NCBI GenBank assembly: GCA_902825965.1
Contig: CADEDA010000024.1
Span: 1-41,463 of the forward strand
Length of the DNA: 41,463 nucleotides
Direction: 5' to 3'
Source of the DNA: an uncultured Gemmatimonadota bacterium
Lineage (GTDB): Bacteria > Gemmatimonadota > Gemmatimonadetes > Gemmatimonadales > Gemmatimonadaceae
Part shown: positions 1 to 6,537 of the stretch, piece after piece
Position numbering within the stretch: position 1 is the stretch's first letter
Layout: each line of letters begins with the position of its first letter
Notes under the pieces: model-generated
Databases searched by the model: none
Told to the model about the DNA's origin: nothing
The model's input: the letters and a program-made list of their open reading frames with translations, nothing else
Position numbers and translations under genes: made by a program

Positions 1-661
1 GCGGACGCGACGGCGTCTGAACAGAAGGAGCGCTGGGCGACGACGGTGCGGCCGAGACCGGCGCGCCACCCTGCGGCTTGTCAGCGTCAGCGGCGCGGGC
101 AGCCTCGGCAGCAGCGGCGCGCTGGCGCTCCGCTTCCTCGGCACGGGCGCGAGCGAGTTCGCGCTCGGCAGCATCAGCGCGGGCGCGCTCTTCAGCGGCG
201 CGCTGCTGCACTTCGCGTTCCGCCGCTTCCGCAGCGGCCTGTGCGGCAGCAACCGCTTCGGCCGCAGCTTGCGCGGCGGCAGCTTCAGCCTCAGCCTGCG
301 CGACGTCGGCGGCGCGGCGACGACGTGTGGAGGGCTTGGCCTCCTCGACGACCGGTGCGGGCTCCGGCTCGGGCTCGGCCTTCTTCTTGGCCGTCTTCTT
401 CGCGGCCGGCTTCGCCGCCTTGTCGCCCTCGTCCTTGCTCGCGGCCTTCTTCTTCTTGGCCGGCGCGACCTCAGTCGTCGCCTTCTCGACGCGGGTGCGC
501 TTCTCGCGCTCCCAACGCAGGCGCGCGCGCGCCACCTGTTCGTCCGTCAGCGGGGACGCCGGGTTGCGCACGACGATCTCAAGCGAGCGAAGCATGCCCA
601 TCGCTTCCTCGGCCGAGATGCCGAACTCAGTTGCCAGTTCACCGACCCGAAGCTTCGTCAA
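1..661 (-). CDS. infB: Translation initiation factor IF-2, N-terminal part (3' end cut by window edge)
   Basis: IF-2 is the GTPase that brings initiator fMet-tRNA to the 30S subunit. Only about 220 N-terminal residues are inside the window; the GTPase domains lie beyond position 1. The protein opens with an IF2_N-type module (TKLRVGELATEFGIS, then the SLEIVVRNP and LTDEQVARARLRWEREK segments, residues 1-50). A Lys/Ala-rich linker and a long Ala/Glu/Arg-rich probable coiled coil follow, typical of bacterial IF-2 linkers. The start is TTG at 661-659, chosen because it begins exactly at the conserved TKLRVGEL and has a strong GGAGGAAGGG Shine-Dalgarno just upstream. The TTG overlaps the stop of the preceding L7Ae-like gene as TTGA, so translation is probably coupled. 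It is the last visible gene of the rimP-nusA-ylxQ-infB operon. Confidence 0.93.
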   Translation of the reverse strand, partial: MTKLRVGELATEFGISAEEAMGMLRSLEIVVRNPASPLTDEQVARARLRWEREKRTRVEKATTEVAPAKKKKAASKDEGDKAAKPAAKKTAKKKAEPEPEPAPVVEEAKPSTRRRRAADVAQAEAEAAAAQAAAEAVAAAQAAAEAAEREVQQRAAEERARADAAERELARARAEEAERQRAAAAEAARAADADKPQGGAPVSAAPSSPSAPSVQTPSRP

Positions 662-1008
662 CCCTTCCTCCCTGAGCCAGACTGCACCGCGCTCGTCGTG
701 GGGACGAGTGCGAGGATCCCTTTCGCCAACTGTGGATCGACGACCCCCATCACGGTCGTCGTCTCCCGTCCCGCCATCTCCCCGAGTGACGCCGCGGAGG
801 AGACGATCAGCACCGGCACCTTCTTGGCCGCCAGCAACCGATCCACCTTGCCGCGGCTGTTGGCCGAAGCGTCGCGCGCCACGACCGCCACCCGCAACTG
901 CCCCTGGTGCGCCGCTTCCCGCACCCGGTCCACCCCGATCAGCACCAACCGACCCCGGACCCCGAGCCCGAGCAGTCCCAACACCCGCCGCTCGAGCGTC
1001 GCGTCCAT
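658..1008 (-). CDS. ylxQ: YlxQ-like L7Ae/L30e/S12e family RNA-binding protein
   Basis: This small 116-residue protein lies between nusA and infB, the usual place of ylxQ, an L7Ae-fold protein thought to bind RNA. Visible features are the opening ERRVLGLLGLGVRGRLVLIG segment, the central VAVVARDAS strand followed by an Asn/Arg/Lys stretch, and VPVLIVSSAASLGEMAGR, which match the alternating strand/helix pattern of the L7Ae fold. The start is ATG at 1008, nine bases after the nusA stop. Its TGA stop overlaps the infB TTG start. YlxR (the DUF448 protein often found beside it) is not separately present here. The precise RNA target is unknown; the family assignment rests on sequence pattern plus operon position. 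Confidence 0.85.
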   Translation of the reverse strand: MDATLERRVLGLLGLGVRGRLVLIGVDRVREAAHQGQLRVAVVARDASANSRGKVDRLLAAKKVPVLIVSSAASLGEMAGRETTTVMGVVDPQLAKGILALVPTTSAVQSGSGRKG

Positions 1009-1017
1009 GGCCTGGTC

Positions 1018-2349
1018 CTACGCCCCGCGCGCCGCGCCGCCGTCTTCGGCGGCCGACTCGTTCCCTTCCTCGGTCAACTCGTCGAGGATCGTCATGATCC
1101 GATCGGCCTCTTCCGGCGCGATGCCGGGGAGCTTGAGGAGGTCCTCACGCTCGAGGTCGATGATGTCGTTCAAGGTGCGGTACCCACCGGCCTCGAGGAC
1201 GGCCACCGTGGCGGTGGCGAGCCCCTCGATGTCGCTGAGCGGCACGTCGGCGGCCTCGTCGTCCGGCAGCGGAGCGAACAGCGGGATGTCGCCGCCCTTC
1301 TCCAGCCACTCGCGGCTCGAGTAGAGGTCGATCTTCCAGCCCGTGAGTTCCGACGCCAGGCGCACGTTCTGCCCGTTGCGGCCGATCGCGAGGGAGAGCT
1401 GGTCCTCGTCGACCACCGCCTGGATGGTCTTGGTGGCCGGCTCGCTGAAGACGCGCGCCACCTTGGCCGGCGCCAGCGCAAGCTTGGCGAACCGTTCCGG
1501 GTCCGCCGACCACGGCACGATGTCGATGCGCTCGCCGCCGAGTTCCTGCACCACCGCCTGCACGCGCGAGCCCTTGAGCCCGACGCAGGCGCCGACCGGG
1601 TCGATGCCGTCGTCCTTGGAGACGACCGCGATCTTGGTGCGGCTGCCCACCTCGCGCGACGACGCCCGGATCTCGACGATCCCGGACTGGATCTCCGGCA
1701 CCTCGAGACGGAACAGCGCCTGCACGAAGAGCGCATCGGCACGCGAGAGGATGAGGCGCGGGCCCTTGGGGGTCTCCTCGATCTTCTTGAGCACCGCCCG
1801 GATGGGCTCGCCCTGCGTGTAGGTCTCGCGGTGGTTCTGCTCGCGGTACGGGATGATGGCCTCGGCCTCGCGGAACTTGTTCAGCATGAGCACGATCTTG
1901 CCGCGCTCGATCTGCTGGATCTCGCCCGAGAGCAGGTCGCCGACGCGCGACGCGAACTCGTCGCGGATCTTGGTGCGCTCGCCCTCGCGCACACGCTGCA
2001 CGATCCGCTGCTTGGCGGCCTGCACGGCGGAGCGCCCGAACTCGGCGAACTCCACCGGGATCTCCATGAGGTCGCCCGGCTGATAGTCGGGGTCCTCGTA
2101 GCGCGCTTCCTCGAGGGAGATCTCGCCGACGGGGTCCTGCACGTCCTCCACGACCTTCTTGAGGATGACGATGCGGATGTCGCCCTTGTGGTCATCGATC
2201 TCCACCTCCGCCTGCACGGTCGGGCCGTGCTTCTTGGCGAGGGCGGCGAGGATGCCGTCCTTGAGCAGTTCCTGCAACTCCCCGCGCTCGATCTGCTTCA
2301 GATTCGCGAGCTCGCGGATCGCAGTGAGGATCTCAGTCGAACCGGCCAT
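1018..2349 (-). CDS. nusA: Transcription termination/antitermination factor NusA
   Basis: NusA binds RNA polymerase and nascent RNA and modulates pausing, intrinsic termination and antitermination. The 443-residue product has the expected order: N-terminal RNAP-binding domain (about 1-130), S1 domain (about 135-200, around IQQIERGKIVLMLNK), KH1 and KH2 (about 225-350, with DPVGACVGLKGSRVQAVV and the SLAIGRNGQNVRLA KH loop), and a C-terminal helix-hairpin-helix-like stretch (DIEGLATATVAVLEAGGY, LLKLPGIAPEEADRI). The start is ATG at 2349, with GGAG a few bases upstream, and it begins at the conserved STEILTAIREL. An in-frame extension to 2448 overlaps rimP and is rejected. A gap of 22 bases separates it from rimP. 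The upstream leader terminator (2865-2895) suggests that NusA may regulate its own operon. Confidence 0.97.
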   Translation of the reverse strand: MAGSTEILTAIRELANLKQIERGELQELLKDGILAALAKKHGPTVQAEVEIDDHKGDIRIVILKKVVEDVQDPVGEISLEEARYEDPDYQPGDLMEIPVEFAEFGRSAVQAAKQRIVQRVREGERTKIRDEFASRVGDLLSGEIQQIERGKIVLMLNKFREAEAIIPYREQNHRETYTQGEPIRAVLKKIEETPKGPRLILSRADALFVQALFRLEVPEIQSGIVEIRASSREVGSRTKIAVVSKDDGIDPVGACVGLKGSRVQAVVQELGGERIDIVPWSADPERFAKLALAPAKVARVFSEPATKTIQAVVDEDQLSLAIGRNGQNVRLASELTGWKIDLYSSREWLEKGGDIPLFAPLPDDEAADVPLSDIEGLATATVAVLEAGGYRTLNDIIDLEREDLLKLPGIAPEEADRIMTILDELTEEGNESAAEDGGAARGA

Positions 2350-2371
2350 CCCGGTCTCCTTCGGAAGAAGC

Positions 2372-2839
2372 CTACGGTTTCCAGTGGAATGCGAGGCGGG
2401 CGTCGATGACGTCGGCCAGCGCGATCTCGTGTTCAGTGCCCTTCGCATCGCGGAGTCGCAGGCGCTCGGCTCCTTCTGCGCCCTCGACCGCCACGATCTC
2501 CAACTCGTGCCGTCCCTGCAGTGCCCCGCTGTTCACACTCGCCCGCCGACCCACGAAGCGGCGCCACTCCGCCGCCTTGCGCAGCGGTCGCTCCATGCCC
2601 GGCGACGACACTTCCAACACATACCGGTCGCTGATCAGCGACGGCTCCGCATCGAGGCGCGCCTCGATGGCGCGGGATGCAGCGGCACAGTCGCCGACCT
2701 GCACCTTCTGACCGTCCAACCGATCGATCCGGATGTCCAGCACCGGGCGTCCCTTCGACCCGCCACGCCGGAGTTCAACCAACTCGAACCCAAGTGGGCT
2801 AAGTTCCGCGATGACAATAGCTTCGATGGCCTTGTCCAC
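2372..2839 (-). CDS. rimP: Ribosome maturation factor RimP
   Basis: RimP assists 30S subunit maturation and is classically the first gene of the nusA operon. The RimP hallmarks are the N-terminal LGFELVEL strand, VGDCAAASRAIEARLD, SDRYVLEVSSPGMERPL (the conserved SPGxxRPL motif) and the C-terminal SH3-like end IALADVIDARLAF. The GTG at 2839 is taken as the start, giving 155 residues. The open frame continues to a TTG at 2866, but that codon sits inside the U-tract of an intrinsic terminator and has no Shine-Dalgarno. The GTG start places LGFELV at the spacing expected for the family. The longer form (to 2866) cannot be excluded. The stop is 22 bases before nusA. Confidence 0.92.
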   Translation of the reverse strand: MDKAIEAIVIAELSPLGFELVELRRGGSKGRPVLDIRIDRLDGQKVQVGDCAAASRAIEARLDAEPSLISDRYVLEVSSPGMERPLRKAAEWRRFVGRRASVNSGALQGRHELEIVAVEGAEGAERLRLRDAKGTEHEIALADVIDARLAFHWKP

Positions 2840-2864
2840 AGCTCGCCCGTCAGTCGATGAGAAC

Positions 2865-2895
2865 AAAAAAGTGTGGGGAGACCTTCCCCCACACT
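2865..2895 (-). terminator. Intrinsic terminator / putative attenuator in rimP-nusA leader
   Basis: Read on the minus strand, GTGTGGGG (2894-2887) pairs perfectly with CCCCACAC (2878-2871) across an 8-base loop, and six T residues follow at 2870-2865. The stem extends by an A-T pair. This is a textbook Rho-independent terminator. It lies downstream of the promoter-like sequence at 2932-2960 and upstream of rimP, so it can end pgeF read-through and also attenuate the rimP-nusA operon. Confidence 0.82.
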
Positions 2896-2931
2896 CCGTG
2901 TGCTGCCCGCCGGAATGCCTACAACGTGATG

Positions 2932-2960
2932 AAGCTACGGCCCGTGGAGGGGAGAGTCAA
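2932..2960 (-). promoter_or_regulatory. Sigma70-type promoter for rimP-nusA-ylxQ-infB
   Basis: On the minus strand a -35 box TTGACT (2960-2955) is followed, after exactly 17 bases, by a -10 box TAGCTT (2937-2932). The -35 overlaps the stop codon of pgeF. The predicted transcript starts near 2925, runs through the hairpin at 2894-2871 and reaches rimP at 2839. Box quality and spacing are good; no transcript data support it. Confidence 0.6.
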
Positions 2961-3718
2961 GCGAGCGCAGCGGGCGCGACGATGACCGCGACCTGTCGGC
3001 CGACGTCGCCCGCGCGGTGCGAGTACAGCTGATCGTTGTCGCACTTGGTGCACTCGCCGCTCGCGCTCCAGCGCCCGACACCGAGTGCCTTGCCCTGCTC
3101 CCCGAGCAGGGCGCGCAGGTCGACCTGGCGCGGGCGCTTGGTCTCCCAGCCGGTGAGCTGCGTGTACACATCCACGCCGACTTCGTAGCATCGCCCGCAG
3201 ATGGACGGGCCGAGGTGCATGATCAGATCCGCCGCGCGGCAGCCACGCTCCTCGAACGCCTTGACCGCCTCGGCGAGGATACCGCCGGCTGTCCCGCGCC
3301 AGCCCGCGTGCAACGCGGCCACTGTGCCCGACGGGTGTGCGAGGAAGATGGGCACGCAGTCGGCGATGGTGATGGCTGCGGCGCCCCCCTCGGTGAGCAG
3401 GTGTCCGTCGGCCCCGTCGACCCGGAGCCAGCCCTCCCAAGCCGCGGCGTGCACCAGCACGCGGGTGCCGTGCACCTGCCGGGCCGAGGCGAGTCGTGGC
3501 GCGCCGAGCGGCACCAGCGCGCGCTGCAGCGCGTGCCAGCGGCCCGTGATCCCGGCGTCCTCGCCCTGCTCCGGGAGACCGTAGGATCCGGCGGCGCGTG
3601 TGGTCACGAATGCGGTGACCCCGATCGCGCGCAGTTCCGCGATCTCGAGGCGCGGCGGCAACTCGGCGCTGTTCACGCGCAGGGCGCGGACATTACTCCA
3701 CCCGCCGGATGGACGCAC
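2957..3718 (-). CDS. pgeF: Peptidoglycan editing factor PgeF (YfiH/laccase-domain family)
   Basis: Members of this family (formerly polyphenol oxidase/laccase YfiH) remove mis-incorporated residues from UDP-MurNAc peptide precursors or act as purine nucleosidases. The family motifs are present in order: [39 protein letters not shown], and [14 protein letters not shown] with the metal-binding His/Cys residues (ADC, HAGWRG and the GPSI-CYEV region). The length of 253 is normal. The first possible start is GTG 3718, which overlaps the 3' end of murA by 26 bases; GTG 3676, just after the murA stop, is an equally plausible start. Its position directly after murA fits a role in cell-wall precursor quality control. 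Confidence 0.9.
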   Translation of the reverse strand: MRPSGGWSNVRALRVNSAELPPRLEIAELRAIGVTAFVTTRAAGSYGLPEQGEDAGITGRWHALQRALVPLGAPRLASARQVHGTRVLVHAAAWEGWLRVDGADGHLLTEGGAAAITIADCVPIFLAHPSGTVAALHAGWRGTAGGILAEAVKAFEERGCRAADLIMHLGPSICGRCYEVGVDVYTQLTGWETKRPRQVDLRALLGEQGKALGVGRWSASGECTKCDNDQLYSHRAGDVGRQVAVIVAPAALA

Positions 3719-4976
3719 CGAGTGCGTTGAGCCGCTCGTCGATCCGCTCGTAGCCGCGTTCGATCTGCCCGATGTTGTTGATCGTGCTGGTGCCCTTGGC
3801 GCAGAGCGCCGCGATCAGCATGGCCATGCCGGCGCGGATGTCGGGACTCTCGACCGTCGCGCCACGCAGCTCCGTCGGTCCGCTCACCAGTGCGCGATGC
3901 GGGTCGCAGAGCACGATCCGCGCGCCCATCGCCACCAGCTTGTCGACGAAGAACATGCGCGACTCGAACATCTTCTCGTGCATGAGGATGATGCCGTCGC
4001 ATTGGGTCGCGGTCACGATGGCGATGGACATCACGTCGGCCGGGAAGGCGGGCCACGGCTGGTCCTCGAGCTTCGGCACGGCACCGCCGAGGTCCGAGCG
4101 GATCCGCAGCTGCTGGGCGGCCGGCACGAGCAAGTCATCGCCCTCGATCACGGTCTCGACGCCGAGACGCTCGAAGCCCATCCGTACGGAGCGGAGGTGT
4201 CGCACGCCGGCCTCCGCGATCCGGAGCGCGGACCGGGTGACGGCGGCCAATCCGATGAAGGAACCGACCTCGATGTGGTCGGGACCGATCCGGTGGGTAC
4301 AGCCGTGCAGCGCGGCCCCCCCGTGGATGGTGAGCACGTTCGACCCGATGCCCTCGATGCGCGCCCCCATCGCCACCAGCATGTGGCAGAGGTCCTGCAC
4401 GTGCGGCTCGCAGGCGGCGTTGTGCATGACCGTGGTGCCAGTGGCGGCTACGGCCGCCATCACGGCGTTCTCCGTGCCGGTGACGCTGGGTTCGTCGAGG
4501 AAGATGTCGGCGCCGCGGAGACCCTTGGTGCGGAACGTGATGCGGTCCGCGAAGTCCGTCTCGGCACCCATGGCCTCGAGCGCGAGGAAGTGCGTGTCGA
4601 GTCGACGCCGGCCGATGACGTCGCCGCCTGGCGGTGCGAGCGTGACGGCGCCGGCGCGCGCCAGCACCGGGCCCGCGAGCAGGATGGACGCCCGGATGCG
4701 CTTGCAGAGCTCGGGGTCGAGCGTGTCGCCCCGGACCTCGCGTGCCGTGATCAGCAGCGTGTTCGCCGCGGTCCACTCGGCCGTGGCGCCGGTCTGCCGC
4801 ACGAGTTGGAGCAGGCTCTCGATGTCCTTGATGCGCGGGACGTTCTCGAGCGTGACGGGATCGCTGGTCAGCAACGCCGCGCAGACGATCGGCAGCGCCG
4901 CGTTCTTGTTGCCCGTGGGCCGGATGGTGCCCGAGAGCGGACGTCCGCCCTCGACGATGAACTGGGGTGAGCGCAT
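3693..4976 (-). CDS. murA: UDP-N-acetylglucosamine 1-carboxyvinyltransferase MurA (Asp-type)
   Basis: MurA transfers enolpyruvate from PEP to UDP-GlcNAc, the first committed step of peptidoglycan synthesis, in the cytoplasm. The 427-residue protein shows the substrate-binding GNKNAALPI motif (Lys24), the [12 protein letters not shown] segment, [11 protein letters not shown] and the C-terminal [12 protein letters not shown]. At the flexible-loop position where most enzymes carry the PEP/fosfomycin-reactive Cys (GGCAIG in Escherichia coli), this sequence reads GGDVIG, with Asp119 (codon GAC on the minus strand). Known Asp variants such as the mycobacterial enzyme are active and intrinsically fosfomycin-resistant. 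The start is ATG 4976, at the conserved [10 protein letters not shown]; the open frame continues upstream to 5021 without family similarity. It is followed by pgeF. Confidence 0.95.
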   Translation of the reverse strand: MRSPQFIVEGGRPLSGTIRPTGNKNAALPIVCAALLTSDPVTLENVPRIKDIESLLQLVRQTGATAEWTAANTLLITAREVRGDTLDPELCKRIRASILLAGPVLARAGAVTLAPPGGDVIGRRRLDTHFLALEAMGAETDFADRITFRTKGLRGADIFLDEPSVTGTENAVMAAVAATGTTVMHNAACEPHVQDLCHMLVAMGARIEGIGSNVLTIHGGAALHGCTHRIGPDHIEVGSFIGLAAVTRSALRIAEAGVRHLRSVRMGFERLGVETVIEGDDLLVPAAQQLRIRSDLGGAVPKLEDQPWPAFPADVMSIAIVTATQCDGIILMHEKMFESRMFFVDKLVAMGARIVLCDPHRALVSGPTELRGATVESPDIRAGMAMLIAALCAKGTSTINNIGQIERGYERIDERLNALGASIRRVE

Positions 4977-4983
4977 GCAAGGG

Positions 4984-4989
4984 AATATA
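4984..4989 (-). promoter_or_regulatory. Possible -10 box for leaderless murA transcript
   Basis: TATATT on the minus strand ends 7 bases before the murA ATG (4976). No Shine-Dalgarno lies between them and no clear -35 is visible. The spacing would put the transcription start at or next to the ATG, so the mRNA may be leaderless. This rests on one hexamer only. Confidence 0.35.
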
Positions 4990-5026
4990 CGCTTGACGCG
5001 ACCCTCGCGAAGGGAGAGCATTCGAC

Positions 5027-5599
5027 ATGCTCCTCTTCCTGCAGATCGCGTCGGTCGCGGACACCGTCCTCGTGCGCAACGTGCCGCCGGCGCGCAGCGC
5101 GTTCGAGCAGCTCGTGTTCGTCGCCCAGGGCATCACCAGCCTGCTGGTCCTGTTGCTGGTGGTGCTGACCGTGCTCGCCCTGCTCGTGCTGCGGGCGAAG
5201 GCCGACCAGCTGCAGCACAAGCTCGACGAGCTGCTGGTGGAGTTGCGCCCGATGACCCGCAGTGCCGCCGCGATGTACGAGGACGTGCGCGAGGTCGCGA
5301 AGAACGTCAACGAGATGGTCGAGGAGTCGCGCGACACGGTGAAGACCGTCAACGAGCGGGTGCGCAAGTCGGTGGTGACGCTCACCGACCGCGTCGACGA
5401 ACTGAGCGGCATCGTCGGGCGCGTGAACGCCTCCGCCACCAAGGTGGCATCGGTGGCCACGACGACGGTGGCGGGCATCAAGTTCGGGGCGCGGGCACTG
5501 GGGCTCGCGCGACCCGCCAAGCGCAAGAAGAAGGGGAAGCTGCGCGGCGCGGCGCCCGAGGAGCGCGACGAACGTCCGCGACTGCGCCGACGCGATTGA
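5027..5599 (+). CDS. DUF948-like membrane-anchored coiled-coil protein
   Basis: This 190-residue protein has a single hydrophobic membrane segment (about residues 28-55, [20 protein letters not shown]). A long, charged, probably coiled-coil region follows (about 56-150; [16 protein letters not shown], then repeated heptad-like [20 protein letters not shown]), and the tail is strongly basic ([14 protein letters not shown] ... RPRLRRRD). This resembles DUF948/YtxG-type proteins, whose function is poorly defined. The start is ATG 5027 with GGGAG upstream. It is divergent from murA. The downstream phospholipase-like gene starts at TTG inside its last codon and stop (TTGA), so the two are probably translated together. 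The similarity is inferred from architecture; no catalytic motif is visible. Confidence 0.72.
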   Translation: MLLFLQIASVADTVLVRNVPPARSAFEQLVFVAQGITSLLVLLLVVLTVLALLVLRAKADQLQHKLDELLVELRPMTRSAAAMYEDVREVAKNVNEMVEESRDTVKTVNERVRKSVVTLTDRVDELSGIVGRVNASATKVASVATTTVAGIKFGARALGLARPAKRKKKGKLRGAAPEERDERPRLRRRD

Positions 5600-6537
5600 G
5601 GCGTTCCCGCGCCGTGCTGCACGTCGTCGCCGCCCTCCTGCTGGTCGCCCTGCTCCCCAGCGACGCGTGGGCCTGGACCCCGGGCACGCATATCCTGCTC
5701 GGCGAGGCGGTGCTCAACTCCGCGACCGTGCTCCTGCCGGCCGGCATGGCCGCGCTCCTGACGGCGCATCCCCTGGAGTTCCTCTACGGCTCGATCGCGG
5801 CCGACACCAGTTTCGCCAAGCGGTACGCGCGCGTGGGACGGCACTGCCACCACTGGCACGTGGGGGACGAGATCCTCGATCGCGCGCGCGACGAACCGCT
5901 GCAGGCCTTCGGCTGGGGCTACCTCGCGCATCTCGCGGCCGACGTGGTCGCCCACAACCACTACGTGCCGCACCAGCTCGCGATCTCGTCGGCCACGGCG
6001 GGCGCCGGGCACAGCTATTGGGAGAGCCGATTCGAGCATGCGCTCGGCGACCGATGGCCCCGGCGCGCCCGCGAGGTGATCCGCGAGGACCATTGGCGCG
6101 CCGACGACCATCTCGACCGCATCCTCAGCCCGACGATCTTCAGCACATCCACCAATCGACGGATCTTCCGCGGCATGGTGCACGTCAACGACAACGCGTC
6201 GTGGCAACGGGTGCTCGCACTCGTCGCGGAGCGGAGTCGCTGGCCGCTGCGCGAGGGCGCGGTGGCGGCGCACCTCGACCGGTCGTTCGATTTCGTGGTG
6301 GACCTGCTCGCCCGCGGTGACGCCGCCGAGCCGCGCAAGTCCGACCCGAGCGGCGAGGCCGCGCTGCGCGAGGCGAAGCGCCTGCGGAAGGCCGCGCTGG
6401 CCGTGGGCGGCGAGCGCGTGGTGCGACGCGAGGCCGCGGAGCGGTTCGGGCTCAGCGACCTCGCGCTGGGCTGGACGGCGCGACTGCCGGTGCCGCTCTA
6501 CACGGCCGCGACCGAGGTCAATCGAAGCCCCGCGTGA
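5596..6537 (+). CDS. Secreted zinc-dependent phospholipase C-like protein
   Basis: The product (313 residues from TTG 5596) begins with a signal peptide: a basic RRSR n-region, a Leu/Val/Ala core and an Ala-Trp-Ala end at residue 26. The predicted mature protein would start with Trp (WTPGTH). This echoes bacterial zinc phospholipases C, whose N-terminal Trp binds zinc. Further His/Asp-rich motifs match the zinc-dependent phospholipase C domain: YGSIAADTSF, HCHHWHVGDEIL, YLAHLAADVVAHNHYVPHQ and GHSYWESRFEH. Substrate cannot be told from sequence; a phosphodiesterase or phospholipid hydrolase outside the inner membrane is likely. TTG 5596 is preferred because it supplies the basic n-region and overlaps the upstream stop; GTG 5614 is the alternative. 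The 3' end overlaps convergent pcrA by 20 bases. Confidence 0.78.
   Translation: MRRSRAVLHVVAALLLVALLPSDAWAWTPGTHILLGEAVLNSATVLLPAGMAALLTAHPLEFLYGSIAADTSFAKRYARVGRHCHHWHVGDEILDRARDEPLQAFGWGYLAHLAADVVAHNHYVPHQLAISSATAGAGHSYWESRFEHALGDRWPRRAREVIREDHWRADDHLDRILSPTIFSTSTNRRIFRGMVHVNDNASWQRVLALVAERSRWPLREGAVAAHLDRSFDFVVDLLARGDAAEPRKSDPSGEAALREAKRLRKAALAVGGERVVRREAAERFGLSDLALGWTARLPVPLYTAATEVNRSPA

Noticed and set aside
2840-2866. N-terminal extension of RimP to TTG 2866
   Set aside because: The start codon would lie within the terminator's U-tract and lacks a ribosome-binding site, so GTG 2839 fits better. It is kept as an alternative in the rimP entry.
3772-6537. A 921-codon plus-strand open frame covering murA antisense and the phospholipase-like gene
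   Set aside because: Only the part from 5596 resembles a protein family. The rest is a GC-driven shadow of murA and of the 5027 gene, with implausible Ser/Arg-rich composition.
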